Positions 24,516-33,010 of a DNA stretch of 64,000 bases are shown piece after piece (positions within the stretch are counted from its first letter, which is position 1; every line of letters begins with the position of its first letter). Source of the DNA: RGIG3178 sp963674495 (GTDB taxonomy: Bacteria; Bacillota; Clostridia; Christensenellales; QAND01). The stretch is from contig CAXXLG010000001.1 of the NCBI GenBank assembly GCA_963674495.2, forward strand, positions 682,001-746,000. The letters run 5' to 3'. Made by a program: the position numbers and the translations under genes. The notes under the pieces are model-generated. The model did not search any database. It had not been told where the DNA came from and saw only the letters and a list, made by a program, of their open reading frames with translations.

Positions 24516-25031
24516 TTAATTTTTTGGCATTATCTTGATGTTTTCGCTCGGTTCGCCCGTTTCGGAACGAACTATCTCGAAAATCTGCGCTGCCTGAGCG
24601 CTGGTCAACGCCTCTGCGTTTTCCACAACAACGTTAACAGAGCCCTCTTTAATGGTTACAACACAGTCTGCAAATCCTTCGGCCTTGATCAATCCCTCTA
24701 CTGTCGTTTCCTGTTCAATGGCCGTCGCCAATGCCAGTTTCTGTTCCTGCGCCGTTTTGAGCGTTTGCGCATCCGTGCGTACATCGGCAATGATTGAATC
24801 GATGTATTCAATTTCCTGTTCGCGCGCCAATGCTCTTTCCTGACGGAACGTGGTATAGAAGCTTAGGTTGGCAGACGTCTCCGCCGCTTCTTGCTGTTCG
24901 CCCTGCACAACCACGCTATTCTGTCCGCCTACCGCCTCGCTGAACAGATAGTTCACCACGCCGGTTACGCACAAAAGCACGACCAGTCCCGCAAATATCC
25001 ATTGCTTCTTGTTCAGCTTAATCCTCTTCAT
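24516..25031 (-). CDS. spoIIIAH: Stage III sporulation protein AH
   Basis: Mother-cell membrane protein whose outer domain locks with SpoIIQ across the intermembrane space in the feeding-tube channel. One N-terminal helix (QWIFAGLVVLLCVTGVVNYLF) is followed by a long helical linker. A YscJ/FliF-like ring domain covers about 100-171 (VEGLIKAEGFADCVVTIKEGSVNVVVENAEALTSAQAAQI in parts). Start at the ATG at 25031, eight bases after GAGG. It is the last gene of the operon. Confidence 0.94.
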   Translation of the reverse strand: MKRIKLNKKQWIFAGLVVLLCVTGVVNYLFSEAVGGQNSVVVQGEQQEAAETSANLSFYTTFRQERALAREQEIEYIDSIIADVRTDAQTLKTAQEQKLALATAIEQETTVEGLIKAEGFADCVVTIKEGSVNVVVENAEALTSAQAAQIFEIVRSETGEPSENIKIMPKN

Positions 25032-25044
25032 ACTCCTCACCTCT

Positions 25045-25563
25045 CTAAGGTTTCATTTCAAATACTTCAACTTTACTGGCCGCAACGCCCAACGCGGTTT
25101 GCACGGCCTGCGAAAGCATCAGCTTCACACCCATATCGTCCGCGCCCTGCGCGACCACAACCACGCCAAGCACTTTGGGCCGGCGCTCGGTCAGAACGAT
25201 GGTACCGTCATTGCCAGTGGCGGGTGATTCCGACTGCGCCTCGTTTTGAGAACTGTCGGAAGTCGTAACCGACGTATCGCTGTCATACGCCGGAACCATC
25301 TCCGTCGTCGTTTCATAGGTGATGAACACCTGCACATCGCCAGCGTCTTTGATAGAGGAGAGAATCTGTGACAGTTCCTCCTGTTCGCGCCCCGTATCAA
25401 AGCCTGTTGTCGTTTCGGTTTCTTCGGGGGCTTCATCCTTTGCAAAGACGGGCCAGCCGATCAACACGACCAGAACGATCACAATGACAATGCCGATCCA
25501 TTCCAACAATTTCTTGTCCGTTATCGAGTGAAACAGCGCAAACCCCTTTCCTTTATTGCCCAT
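25045..25563 (-). CDS. spoIIIAG: Stage III sporulation protein AG
   Basis: Forms the large ring of the SpoIIIA-SpoIIQ channel between mother cell and forespore. A single membrane helix covers about 19-41 (WIGIVIVIVLVVLIGWPVF). An acidic, Ser/Thr-rich stretch and a ring-building domain ending LSQAVQTALGVAASKVEVFEM follow. The ATG at 25563 has AGGAGG upstream; the frame is open to 25602. The protein has 172 residues, within the family range. Confidence 0.93.
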   Translation of the reverse strand: MGNKGKGFALFHSITDKKLLEWIGIVIVIVLVVLIGWPVFAKDEAPEETETTTGFDTGREQEELSQILSSIKDAGDVQVFITYETTTEMVPAYDSDTSVTTSDSSQNEAQSESPATGNDGTIVLTERRPKVLGVVVVAQGADDMGVKLMLSQAVQTALGVAASKVEVFEMKP

Positions 25564-25602
25564 GGTTCCTCCTTTCTCCATTGTATGGGGCGCTTTGTGC
25601 AC

Positions 25603-25779
25603 CTATGCATATCCATTGAGAAGCGATACAACGGGTTTTAACAGCGCAATCACAACAGTAAGCGATAGCATCACCCGCCCGAAGCGCTTGATGTTGCCTT
25701 TGGGTAGCAACATCTCAAACAGGGATGCCAATACCCCTATGGAGGCTACCTGCAACACCCAACCGTACAACATCTGCAT
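25603..25779 (-). CDS. spoIIIAF: Stage III sporulation protein AF, reduced to membrane part
   Basis: SpoIIIAF normally has about 200 residues: two membrane helices plus a ring-building domain. Here only 58 residues remain, with two helices (YGWVLQVASIGVLASLFEMLLP and FGRVMLSLTVVIALLKPVVSLL) and a clean stop. The helix motif LLPKGNIKRFGRVMLSLTV is characteristic of the N-terminus of the family. Only 40 bases separate its stop from the spoIIIAG start, so the missing domain is deleted, not shifted in frame. The start ATG at 25779 is eight bases after GAGG; ATG 25785 and GTG 25788 are alternatives. Confidence 0.85.
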   Translation of the reverse strand: MQMLYGWVLQVASIGVLASLFEMLLPKGNIKRFGRVMLSLTVVIALLKPVVSLLNGYA

Positions 25780-25784
25780 ACCCA

Positions 25785-26993
25785 TCACCTCAGCATCATG
25801 TTGATATTACCGGCACGTATCAACAGCGTCATCAGGATAAACATCATGGCGCCTGCGGCCAACACGGCAACAAACAACAGCGTGAACACACGCGCCATGC
25901 CGTTTAAGCATTCCGGCAACCGCTTATTGCCAAACGGTTCTATGATGGCGGCAGCCACACGGAAAGATAGCGCCATAGCCGCCATATACATCACCGGCTC
26001 GAGAATGGATGCGCAGAGTAACAGCAAACCGATGACGCCGATTCCCTGCTTGACGACCAACGAGCACCCCACGAGCATATCTACCGTGTCCGATACCATT
26101 CCGCCCACGATGGGCACAAACTTATCGATGGCGAACTTTGTTGTGCGGATGGATATCCCGTCGAAGGTGGCACTTGTCAGCCCCTGAAGCGCCGTCACGC
26201 CTAAAAACACCACGAACACCACCGCCGTGAGCCATTGTGCGCATTTCATGACCAATTCCGTTGCGTTTTTGATTTGCACGCGCTCGGATATGTTAGTGAC
26301 AATGGTCAAAACGCCGCCCGCAAATATAGCCGGCATGGAGATGTTCTTGATCAGTGTTAAAACACTGCCCGTTAATATGGTCATTGCGGGTTGGAACACA
26401 CCGACGCTGGCCGCACTGCCAAGCGCGGTTAACAACGTAAGCAGCACCGGAAATACGGCTTCCATCACGCCGGTCAATTGGCTTATAGCTGCGATGCCAA
26501 TGCTGAACACATTGCCCAATGTCCGCACCGTCAGCAACACGGCCAACAGATAGCCGATAAACTGACAAATCTCCGATATTTCCCCACTGAGCACCGACGG
26601 CCCGACTGCACCCAACAACGCCATGATCAGCGCGATGGCCAACAGTTGCAAGATCAACAACATATCCTCACGCAACGCTTTGAGAAACTTTGAAAGCAGG
26701 GCTTGGAGAATATTCCATGCGTTGAATGTCACTTCACCCTTTACCGTTCCGGTGATCAGTTCGCCCAGATCGGCGTGCCCGAGTATCTCCTTTGCAAGAT
26801 CGCTCTGATACAGGCTTTGCTCCATGCTGTCTAAATCCAAACCGCGAATGACCGTGGACAGCGTCGCATCAAAATCCTCATCGGTTTGCTGGGCGTCGTT
26901 TTGCTGGTTCGTATCCTCCCCCTGTGCGTGGACCGCACCGATCGGTACGCACAGAACAAGACAAAAGAGCAAAGCGAGTAGGCATCTTCTCAT
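25785..26993 (-). CDS. spoIIIAE: Stage III sporulation protein AE
   Basis: Polytopic membrane protein, thought to be the transporter-like core of the SpoIIIA channel. A signal peptide (MRRCLLALLFCLVLCVPIGAVHA) is followed by a Gln/Asp-rich linker. About seven or eight helices then follow, including SKFLKALREDMLLILQLLAIALIMALLGAVG in parts and the conserved LVGCSLVVKQGIGVIGLLLL. The length is 402 residues. The ATG at 26993 is preceded by AGGGGG; the frame is open to 27017. Confidence 0.95.
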   Translation of the reverse strand: MRRCLLALLFCLVLCVPIGAVHAQGEDTNQQNDAQQTDEDFDATLSTVIRGLDLDSMEQSLYQSDLAKEILGHADLGELITGTVKGEVTFNAWNILQALLSKFLKALREDMLLILQLLAIALIMALLGAVGPSVLSGEISEICQFIGYLLAVLLTVRTLGNVFSIGIAAISQLTGVMEAVFPVLLTLLTALGSAASVGVFQPAMTILTGSVLTLIKNISMPAIFAGGVLTIVTNISERVQIKNATELVMKCAQWLTAVVFVVFLGVTALQGLTSATFDGISIRTTKFAIDKFVPIVGGMVSDTVDMLVGCSLVVKQGIGVIGLLLLCASILEPVMYMAAMALSFRVAAAIIEPFGNKRLPECLNGMARVFTLLFVAVLAAGAMMFILMTLLIRAGNINMMLR

Positions 26994-27003
26994 TTGTATC
27001 CCC

Positions 27004-27384
27004 CTAGGGCAGTACATTGGTTAATAGATCAAGCAATTCCATCACAACGGGGGCACACATGCCAAGGATGAGGATTTTAGCACTCAACTCAATCTTTGAC
27101 GCGATGCCGGTCTCGCCCGCATCCTTGCATGCCTGTACCGCAAATTCCGCGATGTACGCAATGCCCGTGACCTTAAGCATTGTGGTGAACAGGGTGGTAT
27201 CCACCGCAAAGCGCTGACCGATCTGCTGCAGATATTCGATCGTGTTCATCGCGACGTCCATGACCGATAGGAGAATGATCGCACCTGTCGCCATAGCGCA
27301 TAGCATGGCGATTTCCGTCCGGTACGGTTTGATAAGCAGTGTTAGAATGGTGCCGATGATGCCGATGGCGATGATTTTAATCAT
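27004..27384 (-). CDS. spoIIIAD: Stage III sporulation protein AD
   Basis: Small channel subunit with four hydrophobic helices in 126 residues. Family features are IAIGIIGTILTLLIKPYRTEIAMLCAMATGAIILL in parts and the C-terminal AEFAVQACKDAGETGIASKIELSAKILILGMCAPV. SpoIIIAC and AD are related and resemble small export-gate proteins of type III secretion. It follows spoIIIAC by two bases. Confidence 0.95.
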   Translation of the reverse strand: MIKIIAIGIIGTILTLLIKPYRTEIAMLCAMATGAIILLSVMDVAMNTIEYLQQIGQRFAVDTTLFTTMLKVTGIAYIAEFAVQACKDAGETGIASKIELSAKILILGMCAPVVMELLDLLTNVLP

Positions 27385-27386
27385 GG

Positions 27387-27584
27387 CTAATACAGATTAA
27401 AGATACGTTTGACATTGTCAAACAAATCGCTGATCACATCGATAACCATAAACAGGACTATGACAAGGCCTGCGATGGTTACCATGGTAGCCATATCCTC
27501 CCGCCCCGACCGAGCCAGCAGTTGATTGAGGACCGCAACAAGTATACCGATGGCAGCGATACGAAATACCAGATCCACGCTCAT
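27387..27584 (-). CDS. spoIIIAC: Stage III sporulation protein AC
   Basis: A 65-residue protein with two helices. The core IAAIGILVAVLNQLLARSGREDMATMVTIAGLVIVLFMV (in parts) is nearly invariant in the family. It belongs to the mother-cell membrane channel. Start ATG with GGCGG upstream. Confidence 0.95.
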   Translation of the reverse strand: MSVDLVFRIAAIGILVAVLNQLLARSGREDMATMVTIAGLVIVLFMVIDVISDLFDNVKRIFNLY

Positions 27585-27598
27585 GCCAATACCGCCTT

Positions 27599-28117
27599 TT
27601 ACAAAAATAATACGACGAACAACAATCCCAACAGCAGACCCGATGCCCTGTACAGCCGCACCTGTGAACGCATACGCTGCTGTCCCTGTTCAATCTCGTT
27701 TTCAAAGTACCCGTCGAGCCATTCAAAAGCCGCTTGCTGTGTATGGCTGTCCTTACCCAGACGCTGCGCAAAGGTGACAAGCGCCTGTCTATCCGCATCG
27801 GACAAACACGCATAGGCGGTCTGTTCCCCTATGATCTCTTCAAGCGTTTGGTTCATCGCCACCGTGACATCGTTGCTCTTTTGAATCCGTTCACCCAACG
27901 CTAGAAACAGTGCAGCCGTGTCCTTGGGCAGTATCACCGCACTCTGGACAAGGGCCTGTTGAAGCGGATCCGCAAAGAAATGGATACGCGTTTTCAACGT
28001 TTGCCACGCAGTTTTAAGGGATAGGAGCAACGCAATGCGGCGTTGGATAGAACCGGCGTATATGTATCCGCATACCGTGCAGCCCAAAAACAATACGAGG
28101 CATAAAAACCATTTCAT
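27599..28117 (-). CDS. spoIIIAB: Stage III sporulation protein AB
   Basis: Membrane protein with an N-terminal helix, a cytoplasmic helical domain and a C-terminal helix (YRASGLLLGLLFVVLFL). The family resembles type II secretion GspF domains. The conserved end region FENEIEQGQQRMRSQVRLYRASG is present. The length is 172 residues. The start ATG at 28117 overlaps the spoIIIAA stop (ATGA). Confidence 0.94.
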   Translation of the reverse strand: MKWFLCLVLFLGCTVCGYIYAGSIQRRIALLLSLKTAWQTLKTRIHFFADPLQQALVQSAVILPKDTAALFLALGERIQKSNDVTVAMNQTLEEIIGEQTAYACLSDADRQALVTFAQRLGKDSHTQQAAFEWLDGYFENEIEQGQQRMRSQVRLYRASGLLLGLLFVVLFL

Positions 28118-29079
28118 GATGCAGCTCTTTCCCACAGCGCATTGTGACTCCCATCCATCACGGTCATAACCTGCCCCGGCTTGCCGCCCAACGCCACAAT
28201 GCGCTCGAACGCCTGGCGTTCGAGCAGCATGGACATGCCTTCGCGTCGATAGAGATCATCCGAGTCATTCCCATGTGCGGACGCAATGACCTTGACGCCC
28301 GCGTAACTGGCCTCAAGCACGGCATAGGCATCTGCGGCATCGCCAAGTTCATCCGTCACGATTACGTGCGGAGAGAGCGTTCTGAGCGCCATGGACATGC
28401 CCTTAGCCTTGGGACAACCGTCCAATACATCGGTTCTTAGCCCCACGTCAAGCTGTGATACCCCACAGATGCCACCGCCGATTTCGGATCTTTCATCCAC
28501 GATGCATACCTTTTGTCCTCTCATGCCAAATACACCGTTGGATATCTGCCGCGCAATATCCCGAAGCATCGTTGTTTTCCCCATCATGGGCGGCGATACG
28601 ATGAGCGTAGAATAGGCTTTTCCACCCGACGTGATCCATGGTATCAGTCCGTCGGCGCACCCAACATGCTGGCGCATCAGCCGGATGCAAAGCCCGGAAC
28701 AATACGGAATGGACAATATCTCACCATCCCGGGCATGCACCTGTCCGGACAGACCGATACGGTATCCACCGCGCACTGTTAGAAACCCCTGGCGCAATTC
28801 GTTCTCGTAAGCGTACAGGGAATGTTCGCAAGCACGCTGCAACATGGCTTGTATGTCCTGTTCGGATGTGATCAGCGGCCAGCGCGGTGTTTGATACAAC
28901 CTGCCGTCGGCGCTGACATACCAATCCTCGTTTCCAGTCTGTACCATCATTGGTTTTTGCGCACGCAAGCGCAGTTCATCGACACCGTCTAGGGTTTTCG
29001 CCGACATGGATGAAAGCGCTTTATAAACCGGCTCGATGAATACAGCTACTAGATCTTCAATCCATTGACTTCCTTTCAT
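28114..29079 (-). CDS. spoIIIAA: Stage III sporulation protein AA (ATPase)
   Basis: Secretion-type ATPase of the SpoIIIA channel. The P-loop SPPMMGKTTMLRDIAR begins at about residue 162. The Walker B-like segment VCIVDERSEIGGG and the RTDVLDGCPKAKGM and VIVTDELG motifs are diagnostic. The start is not certain: the frame is open to 29172, but a terminator and a sigma-E promoter occupy that part. I chose the ATG at 29079, giving 321 residues, close to the Bacillus length. No ideal ribosome binding site precedes it. Confidence 0.9.
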   Translation of the reverse strand: MKGSQWIEDLVAVFIEPVYKALSSMSAKTLDGVDELRLRAQKPMMVQTGNEDWYVSADGRLYQTPRWPLITSEQDIQAMLQRACEHSLYAYENELRQGFLTVRGGYRIGLSGQVHARDGEILSIPYCSGLCIRLMRQHVGCADGLIPWITSGGKAYSTLIVSPPMMGKTTMLRDIARQISNGVFGMRGQKVCIVDERSEIGGGICGVSQLDVGLRTDVLDGCPKAKGMSMALRTLSPHVIVTDELGDAADAYAVLEASYAGVKVIASAHGNDSDDLYRREGMSMLLERQAFERIVALGGKPGQVMTVMDGSHNALWERAAS

Positions 29080-29104
29080 CCTTTGTGCCACCGCCTTTGT
29101 GACC

Positions 29105-29134
29105 AATATATGAGCGTGTAATGTGTAATATCCC
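29105..29134 (-). promoter_or_regulatory. Sigma-E promoter of the spoIIIA operon
   Basis: GGGATATT (29127-29134), a 14-bp spacer and CATATATT (29105-29112) match the sigma-E consensus closely. The site lies between the efp terminator and spoIIIAA. The spoIIIA operon is sigma-E controlled in Bacillus. Confidence 0.65.
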
Positions 29135-29158
29135 ATTCTTGTCCCATTTTTTGGCATG

Positions 29159-29185
29159 AAAAAAACCGGCATTGAGTGCCGGTTT
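29159..29185 (-). terminator. Terminator after efp
   Basis: AAACCGGCA (29177-29185 region, minus strand) and TGCCGGTTT form a 9-bp stem with a 5-nt loop, followed by a T-run. It separates efp from the spoIIIA operon. Confidence 0.85.
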
Positions 29186-29234
29186 ACAACGCATGTATAT
29201 TCTGGGTTTTACGCTGTTTTTCGTTCTGCTGTGC

Positions 29235-29792
29235 TTATGCCCTTGACATATACGCCCCGATGCGCGTGTCCACGCGTATCACGTCCCCTTCGTTGACAAA
29301 CAACGGCACGTTTACCACGGCGCCTGTTTCCAGCGTTGCCGGTTTTGTAGCGCCTGTGGCCGTGTCGCCCTTGACGCCGGGATCGGTCTGCGAAACGGTC
29401 AGTTCGACAAAGTTGGGCGCTTCCACCGAAATAGCCTGTCCTTTAAAAAATTTAATCTCGACGGTTGAATTTTCCTTAACATAGGGCATGGCGTCAGCCA
29501 CAAGGTCATGGTTCAGCGGCAATTGCTCATAGGTCTCGTTGTCCATAAAGTAGTACAAATCGCCATCGCTGTAAAGAAACACCATGGTCTTGGCTTCCAC
29601 ATGGGCGCGCGGAAAGCGCTCGGTGGGATTAAATGTGCGCTCGAGCACGGTTCCCTGTATTACATTTTTGATCTTGGTGCGCACAAACGCCGCGCCTTTA
29701 CCGGGCTTTACATGTTGGAAATCCACGATGACCCAGACCTGACCGTCGATTTCAATGGTTTGCCCTTTTCGAAATTCTCCTGCTGAAAGCAT
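29235..29792 (-). CDS. efp: Translation elongation factor P
   Basis: Rescues ribosomes stalled at polyproline. Three beta-barrel domains fill 185 residues, beginning MLSAGEFRKGQTIEIDGQ. The tip loop HVKPGKGAAFVRTK holds the Lys at about 32 that is modified in many bacteria. The C-terminus has VNVPLFVNEGDVIRVDTRIG. The ATG at 29792 has GGAGG upstream; the longer frame to 29957 overlaps pepQ and is not used. The pepQ-efp-spoIIIA order is common in Clostridia. Confidence 0.96.
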   Translation of the reverse strand: MLSAGEFRKGQTIEIDGQVWVIVDFQHVKPGKGAAFVRTKIKNVIQGTVLERTFNPTERFPRAHVEAKTMVFLYSDGDLYYFMDNETYEQLPLNHDLVADAMPYVKENSTVEIKFFKGQAISVEAPNFVELTVSQTDPGVKGDTATGATKPATLETGAVVNVPLFVNEGDVIRVDTRIGAYMSRA

Positions 29793-29811
29793 ACTGTTCC
29801 TCCATGTACAT

Positions 29812-30882
29812 TTATAGAATAGCAAGTTCCTTTGGCGCGTGTGCAAAATTGATGAAACCGTCGCTTGTGATACAGATGGTGTCTTCAATGCGCACACCGA
29901 ATCGCCCCGGCAAATAGATGCCCGGTTCGACGCTGATGCAGATACCGGGCTTGACAACTTCGTCGCACAGCGGCGAAAAGCGCGGTTCTTCGTGTATCAT
30001 AAGCCCAAATCCGTGTCCCAACCCATGACCGAAGAAATCCCCGTACCCGTTGTCGGCAATAAATCCGCGCGCCGCACGATCCACATCATTGCATACCACG
30101 TCGGGCATGATCTTGTCAAGTGCGCGTCGCTGTGCTTCAAGTACAATCCCGTACACCTTGCGCATCTCTTCCGAAGGTTCTCCGATGGCCACCGTGCGCG
30201 TCATGTCCGAGCAGTACCCGCCGAGCTTACAGCCGAAATCCATCGTTACAAAATCTCCGGGTTGCAGCTTGCGCATTGTCGGCTGTGCATGCGGCATGGA
30301 TCCGTTCGGTCCGCTGGCCACGATGGTGTCAAACGACGGCGCGCCGCCATGTTTCGCCATGAAGTAGTCGATTTCGCTCCTGATCTCGATTTCGCTGATG
30401 CCGGTACGCAGCCGTTTGACAATGTCCGCATACGCCGCATCGGTCACATCCTGTGACCTTTGTATGGCCTGTATTTCGGTTTCGTCCTTGTACCAACGCA
30501 ACCTGTCCAGCTCGTTTGTAAGCGGAACAAGTGTAATATCGTGCAGTGCACCACTCGCTTTTTGAAACCATGATACGGTGACCTTATCGGCCTCGATGCC
30601 GATACGCTTTATCTTCTGCTGCGCCGCCATATCCCCGATGCGTTCAAACAGATCAGAAAGTCCGTTTACAAGCATAACCGTGAATTCCGCCGCTTCCTTT
30701 TCCGCCTGTTCCGTGTAACGCGAATCGGTATACAATACCCTGTTATCGGGTGTGATCAACAGCGTTGCTTCGCCGCCGGTATAGCCGGACAGATACCGGC
30801 CATTCTCATAGCTTGAAACAAGCATGGCGTCTATGCGCTGCACCTCCATCAGTTCCTGCAACCGTATGATTTGATCGGTCAT
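29812..30882 (-). CDS. pepQ: Xaa-Pro aminopeptidase/dipeptidase (peptidase M24)
   Basis: Cleaves peptides next to proline. A creatinase-like N-terminal domain (about 1-130) is followed by the pita-bread catalytic domain. Metal ligands are seen in VTMDFGCKLGGYCSDMTRT (two Asp), HGLGHGFGL (His), VEPGIYLPG (Glu) and the final VRIEDT (Glu). The length is about 356 residues. ATG codons at 30888 and 30882 are both possible; the latter overlaps the upstream stop as ATGA. It is placed with efp, which helps make proline-rich proteins. Confidence 0.9.
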   Translation of the reverse strand: MTDQIIRLQELMEVQRIDAMLVSSYENGRYLSGYTGGEATLLITPDNRVLYTDSRYTEQAEKEAAEFTVMLVNGLSDLFERIGDMAAQQKIKRIGIEADKVTVSWFQKASGALHDITLVPLTNELDRLRWYKDETEIQAIQRSQDVTDAAYADIVKRLRTGISEIEIRSEIDYFMAKHGGAPSFDTIVASGPNGSMPHAQPTMRKLQPGDFVTMDFGCKLGGYCSDMTRTVAIGEPSEEMRKVYGIVLEAQRRALDKIMPDVVCNDVDRAARGFIADNGYGDFFGHGLGHGFGLMIHEEPRFSPLCDEVVKPGICISVEPGIYLPGRFGVRIEDTICITSDGFINFAHAPKELAIL

Positions 30883-31745
30883 TTGCATTGCTTCCTTTCG
30901 ATATCCTGATAGATCCGCTTATACAAGAGTGCATCCTCCGCGATGTGCGTTTTGGATTCACAAATCACCACCGGCGCATACCGCCTTGCAAAGAGTTCTT
31001 CCGCCAGTGGTTCAAAGGATGGCCCGAACTGGGTATCCTCGTAATTCCAATGCCGCTTTTCCCCGCCCTTTGTATATTCGATGCGCGAGAAATGTATGTG
31101 TAGCCGTTTTGCGCGATCCATGCCAACCGCGTTTTCCAGCTTGTCCAACGCCTGCCGATAATCGTCTAGCGAACCAAACCGGCCGATGGCTCGAGCGTGT
31201 AGATGTCCGAAATCGAAACACGGAATCAGCCGATTATCCAAGTCACACAGCGCCAGCGTTTCATCCAGATCTCCGATCTGCACTATTTTGCCCATGGTTT
31301 CCGGGCATAGCGCAATATCACCAAATCCCTGTTCGTCCAACTTACGGATGACGGTTTGCAGCGATTCGACGATACACAAAAATGCCTGTCGCCGTTCCTG
31401 TTTCCCTGTTGAGCCGGGATGGAATACGATGCGTTTGGCATCCATCCACTTAGCCGCCTGTGCCGTTTTGATAAAATGTCCAAGACTGCTTTGAATCCGC
31501 TGGGGATCGGGAGATGCAAGATTTATGTAATACGGCGCATGGACGCTCAGTTGAACGTCGTAAAGCCGTGCCTGTTCTCCGATTTCTTCGGCGGTTTCCG
31601 GTTTGATTCGAACACCCCTGCCAAAGCTATATTCCAATGCATCCAATCCCTGCGCATCAAGCCACGCAGGTTGTTCTTTTGTTCGTTTGTATCCCTGTTC
31701 ATAAAAGCTGGGAGAGTTGCCGGATGGTCCAAAGCGAATGTGCAT
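30879..31745 (-). CDS. nfo: Endonuclease IV-like AP endonuclease
   Basis: Predicted to cut DNA at abasic sites, with a zinc-bound TIM barrel. Ligand-bearing motifs in order are SVHAPYYINLA, VFHPGS, LCPETMGK, CFDFGHLHA, HIHFSRIEYTKGGEKRH and VICESK. The length is 288 residues. The ATG at 31745 is preceded by GAGGAG. Many spore formers have a forespore endonuclease IV that protects germinating spores; the position right after sigK is suggestive, not proof. Confidence 0.85.
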   Translation of the reverse strand: MHIRFGPSGNSPSFYEQGYKRTKEQPAWLDAQGLDALEYSFGRGVRIKPETAEEIGEQARLYDVQLSVHAPYYINLASPDPQRIQSSLGHFIKTAQAAKWMDAKRIVFHPGSTGKQERRQAFLCIVESLQTVIRKLDEQGFGDIALCPETMGKIVQIGDLDETLALCDLDNRLIPCFDFGHLHARAIGRFGSLDDYRQALDKLENAVGMDRAKRLHIHFSRIEYTKGGEKRHWNYEDTQFGPSFEPLAEELFARRYAPVVICESKTHIAEDALLYKRIYQDIERKQCK

Positions 31746-31795
31746 ATTTTGTCTCCTCATATGTTATCTTAGTACATTTTCGACCATGTTTCAAC

Positions 31796-32482
31796 CTATT
31801 GCTGTTCTTCCAATACGTCGTTTAACTTTTGCAGCGCGCGCTTCTCAATGCGCGAAACATAGGACCTGGATATACCCATCCGCTGTGCGATCTCACGCTG
31901 CGTCAGACACTGTCTGCTAAACAATCCATAGCGCAATTCAATCACGATTCGTTCACGTGTGGTCAGTACATGGCCGATATGGCGGTACAGTTTTTCAATG
32001 GCGATACTCAGTTCCGCCTGGCGGTCCACCGCCTCCTCACTGTTGCTGAGAATATCGGACAGTACGATGTGGTTTCCGTCCTTATCCATGCCAATGATCT
32101 CCTCCAACGCGATGGTTCCTCGGCTTTTACGCTCCACGCGTAACGCCATCAGGATCTCGTTTTCAATGCATCGGGAAGCATAGGATGCCAAAGGCCGCTT
32201 TTTGGCCGGATCGAATGTTTGCACCGCCTTGATCAATCCGATGGTGCCGATGGAGATCAAATCCTCCATATCCCGTCCGTTGACGGCGTATTTCTTACAG
32301 ATGTGCGCCACTAGCCGAAGATTGTGTTCGATCAGAATATCCCTAGCATGCGAATCACCCTGTACCATGCGGTCGATCGCTTCATGCTCCTGTTGCGTAC
32401 TCAGTTTGGGCGGAAAGGATTGCCCTCCAGATATCCCTCCCAATAGGATGACCGTGCGCGCAAACAACAAAAAAAGTTCCAT
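31796..32482 (-). CDS. sigK: Sporulation sigma factor sigma-K
   Basis: Late mother-cell sigma factor. The 228-residue protein starts with a hydrophobic pro-sequence (MELFLLFARTVILLGG), which in Bacillus is removed by SpoIVFB. Region 2 contains RLVAHICKKYAV and DLISIGTIGLIKAVQTFD, and region 4 contains the helix-turn-helix QREIAQRMGISRSYVSRIEKRAL. SigK is told from SigE by the pro-sequence and the IEHNLRLVAH and DKDGNHIVLSDIL segments. The ATG at 32482 has GGGGAGGAG upstream; the frame is open to 32533. The gene is uninterrupted; there is no skin element. Confidence 0.93.
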   Translation of the reverse strand: MELFLLFARTVILLGGISGGQSFPPKLSTQQEHEAIDRMVQGDSHARDILIEHNLRLVAHICKKYAVNGRDMEDLISIGTIGLIKAVQTFDPAKKRPLASYASRCIENEILMALRVERKSRGTIALEEIIGMDKDGNHIVLSDILSNSEEAVDRQAELSIAIEKLYRHIGHVLTTRERIVIELRYGLFSRQCLTQREIAQRMGISRSYVSRIEKRALQKLNDVLEEQQ

Positions 32483-32533
32483 GTGCCTCTCCTCCCCCTG
32501 CATATCAGAATACGCATCGAATTGAAGGCTCAT

Positions 32534-33010
32534 GAAGACTCTTTTTAGGCTTAGTTAAAAGATTGGGTTAATATTTCTTAAGACGTTGATGCACTTTACT
32601 TATATATTTATTATATTGTTGTATTAATAATTTACTATTTCCATTATTGATATTAGAATGGCAAATATAAGCATTATTACGATTATTGATAATTATGATT
32701 ATGCAATGTGATTATGATAATAAATATAACTTAATTTTATCAAAGCAATGATTGAAGCATCTTCTATACTATTAAGAAGTAGAGCCGGTGCAGTATATTT
32801 ACGTACCTATTCATACTTTCTATCATAATAAATCTTTTATGGACATTTTGGAACATAGAAAAGAGCTGCACGCGCTGTATGGACATGATATCTTCACAAA
32901 GGCGGCATTGGGTTTGAAGAAGAACTTCTGGGGAATGGTCGACGTTCTGTTTCCGGAGGTTATAGGGTCACTTCCCTTCGAATAATAAATTCAGCCTTTA
33001 ACAGAACCTT
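32534..33010. other. AT-rich intergenic island
   Basis: About 480 bases between mltG and sigK. The part 32560-32770 is markedly richer in A and T than the rest of the window. It holds a small plus-strand frame (32788-32985) and many TATAAT-like strings, so single promoter calls are unsafe here. The sigK promoter must lie in it. No repeat ends or target-site duplications were seen. Confidence 0.6.
32788..32985 (+). pseudogene. Small plus-strand frame, possible gene remnant
   Basis: A 65-residue frame with a GTG start and no ribosome binding site. It is almost the only plus-strand frame not lying over a minus-strand gene. It reads MDILEHRKELHALYGHD, then LKKNFWGMVDVLFPEV. The 'LDxxFPE'-like piece weakly recalls IS110-type transposases, so it may be a decayed insertion sequence, but I cannot support that from sequence alone. 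Confidence 0.25.

Noticed and set aside
28575..28596. Degenerate P-loop in SpoIIIAA (SPPMMGKT, first Gly replaced by Ser)
   Set aside because: As far as I recall, SPPxxGKT is common in SpoIIIAA of Clostridia, so I do not treat it as damage.
31796..32482. Interrupted sigK with a skin element
   Set aside because: The reading frame is complete from pro-sequence to region 4 with no recombinase gene nearby.
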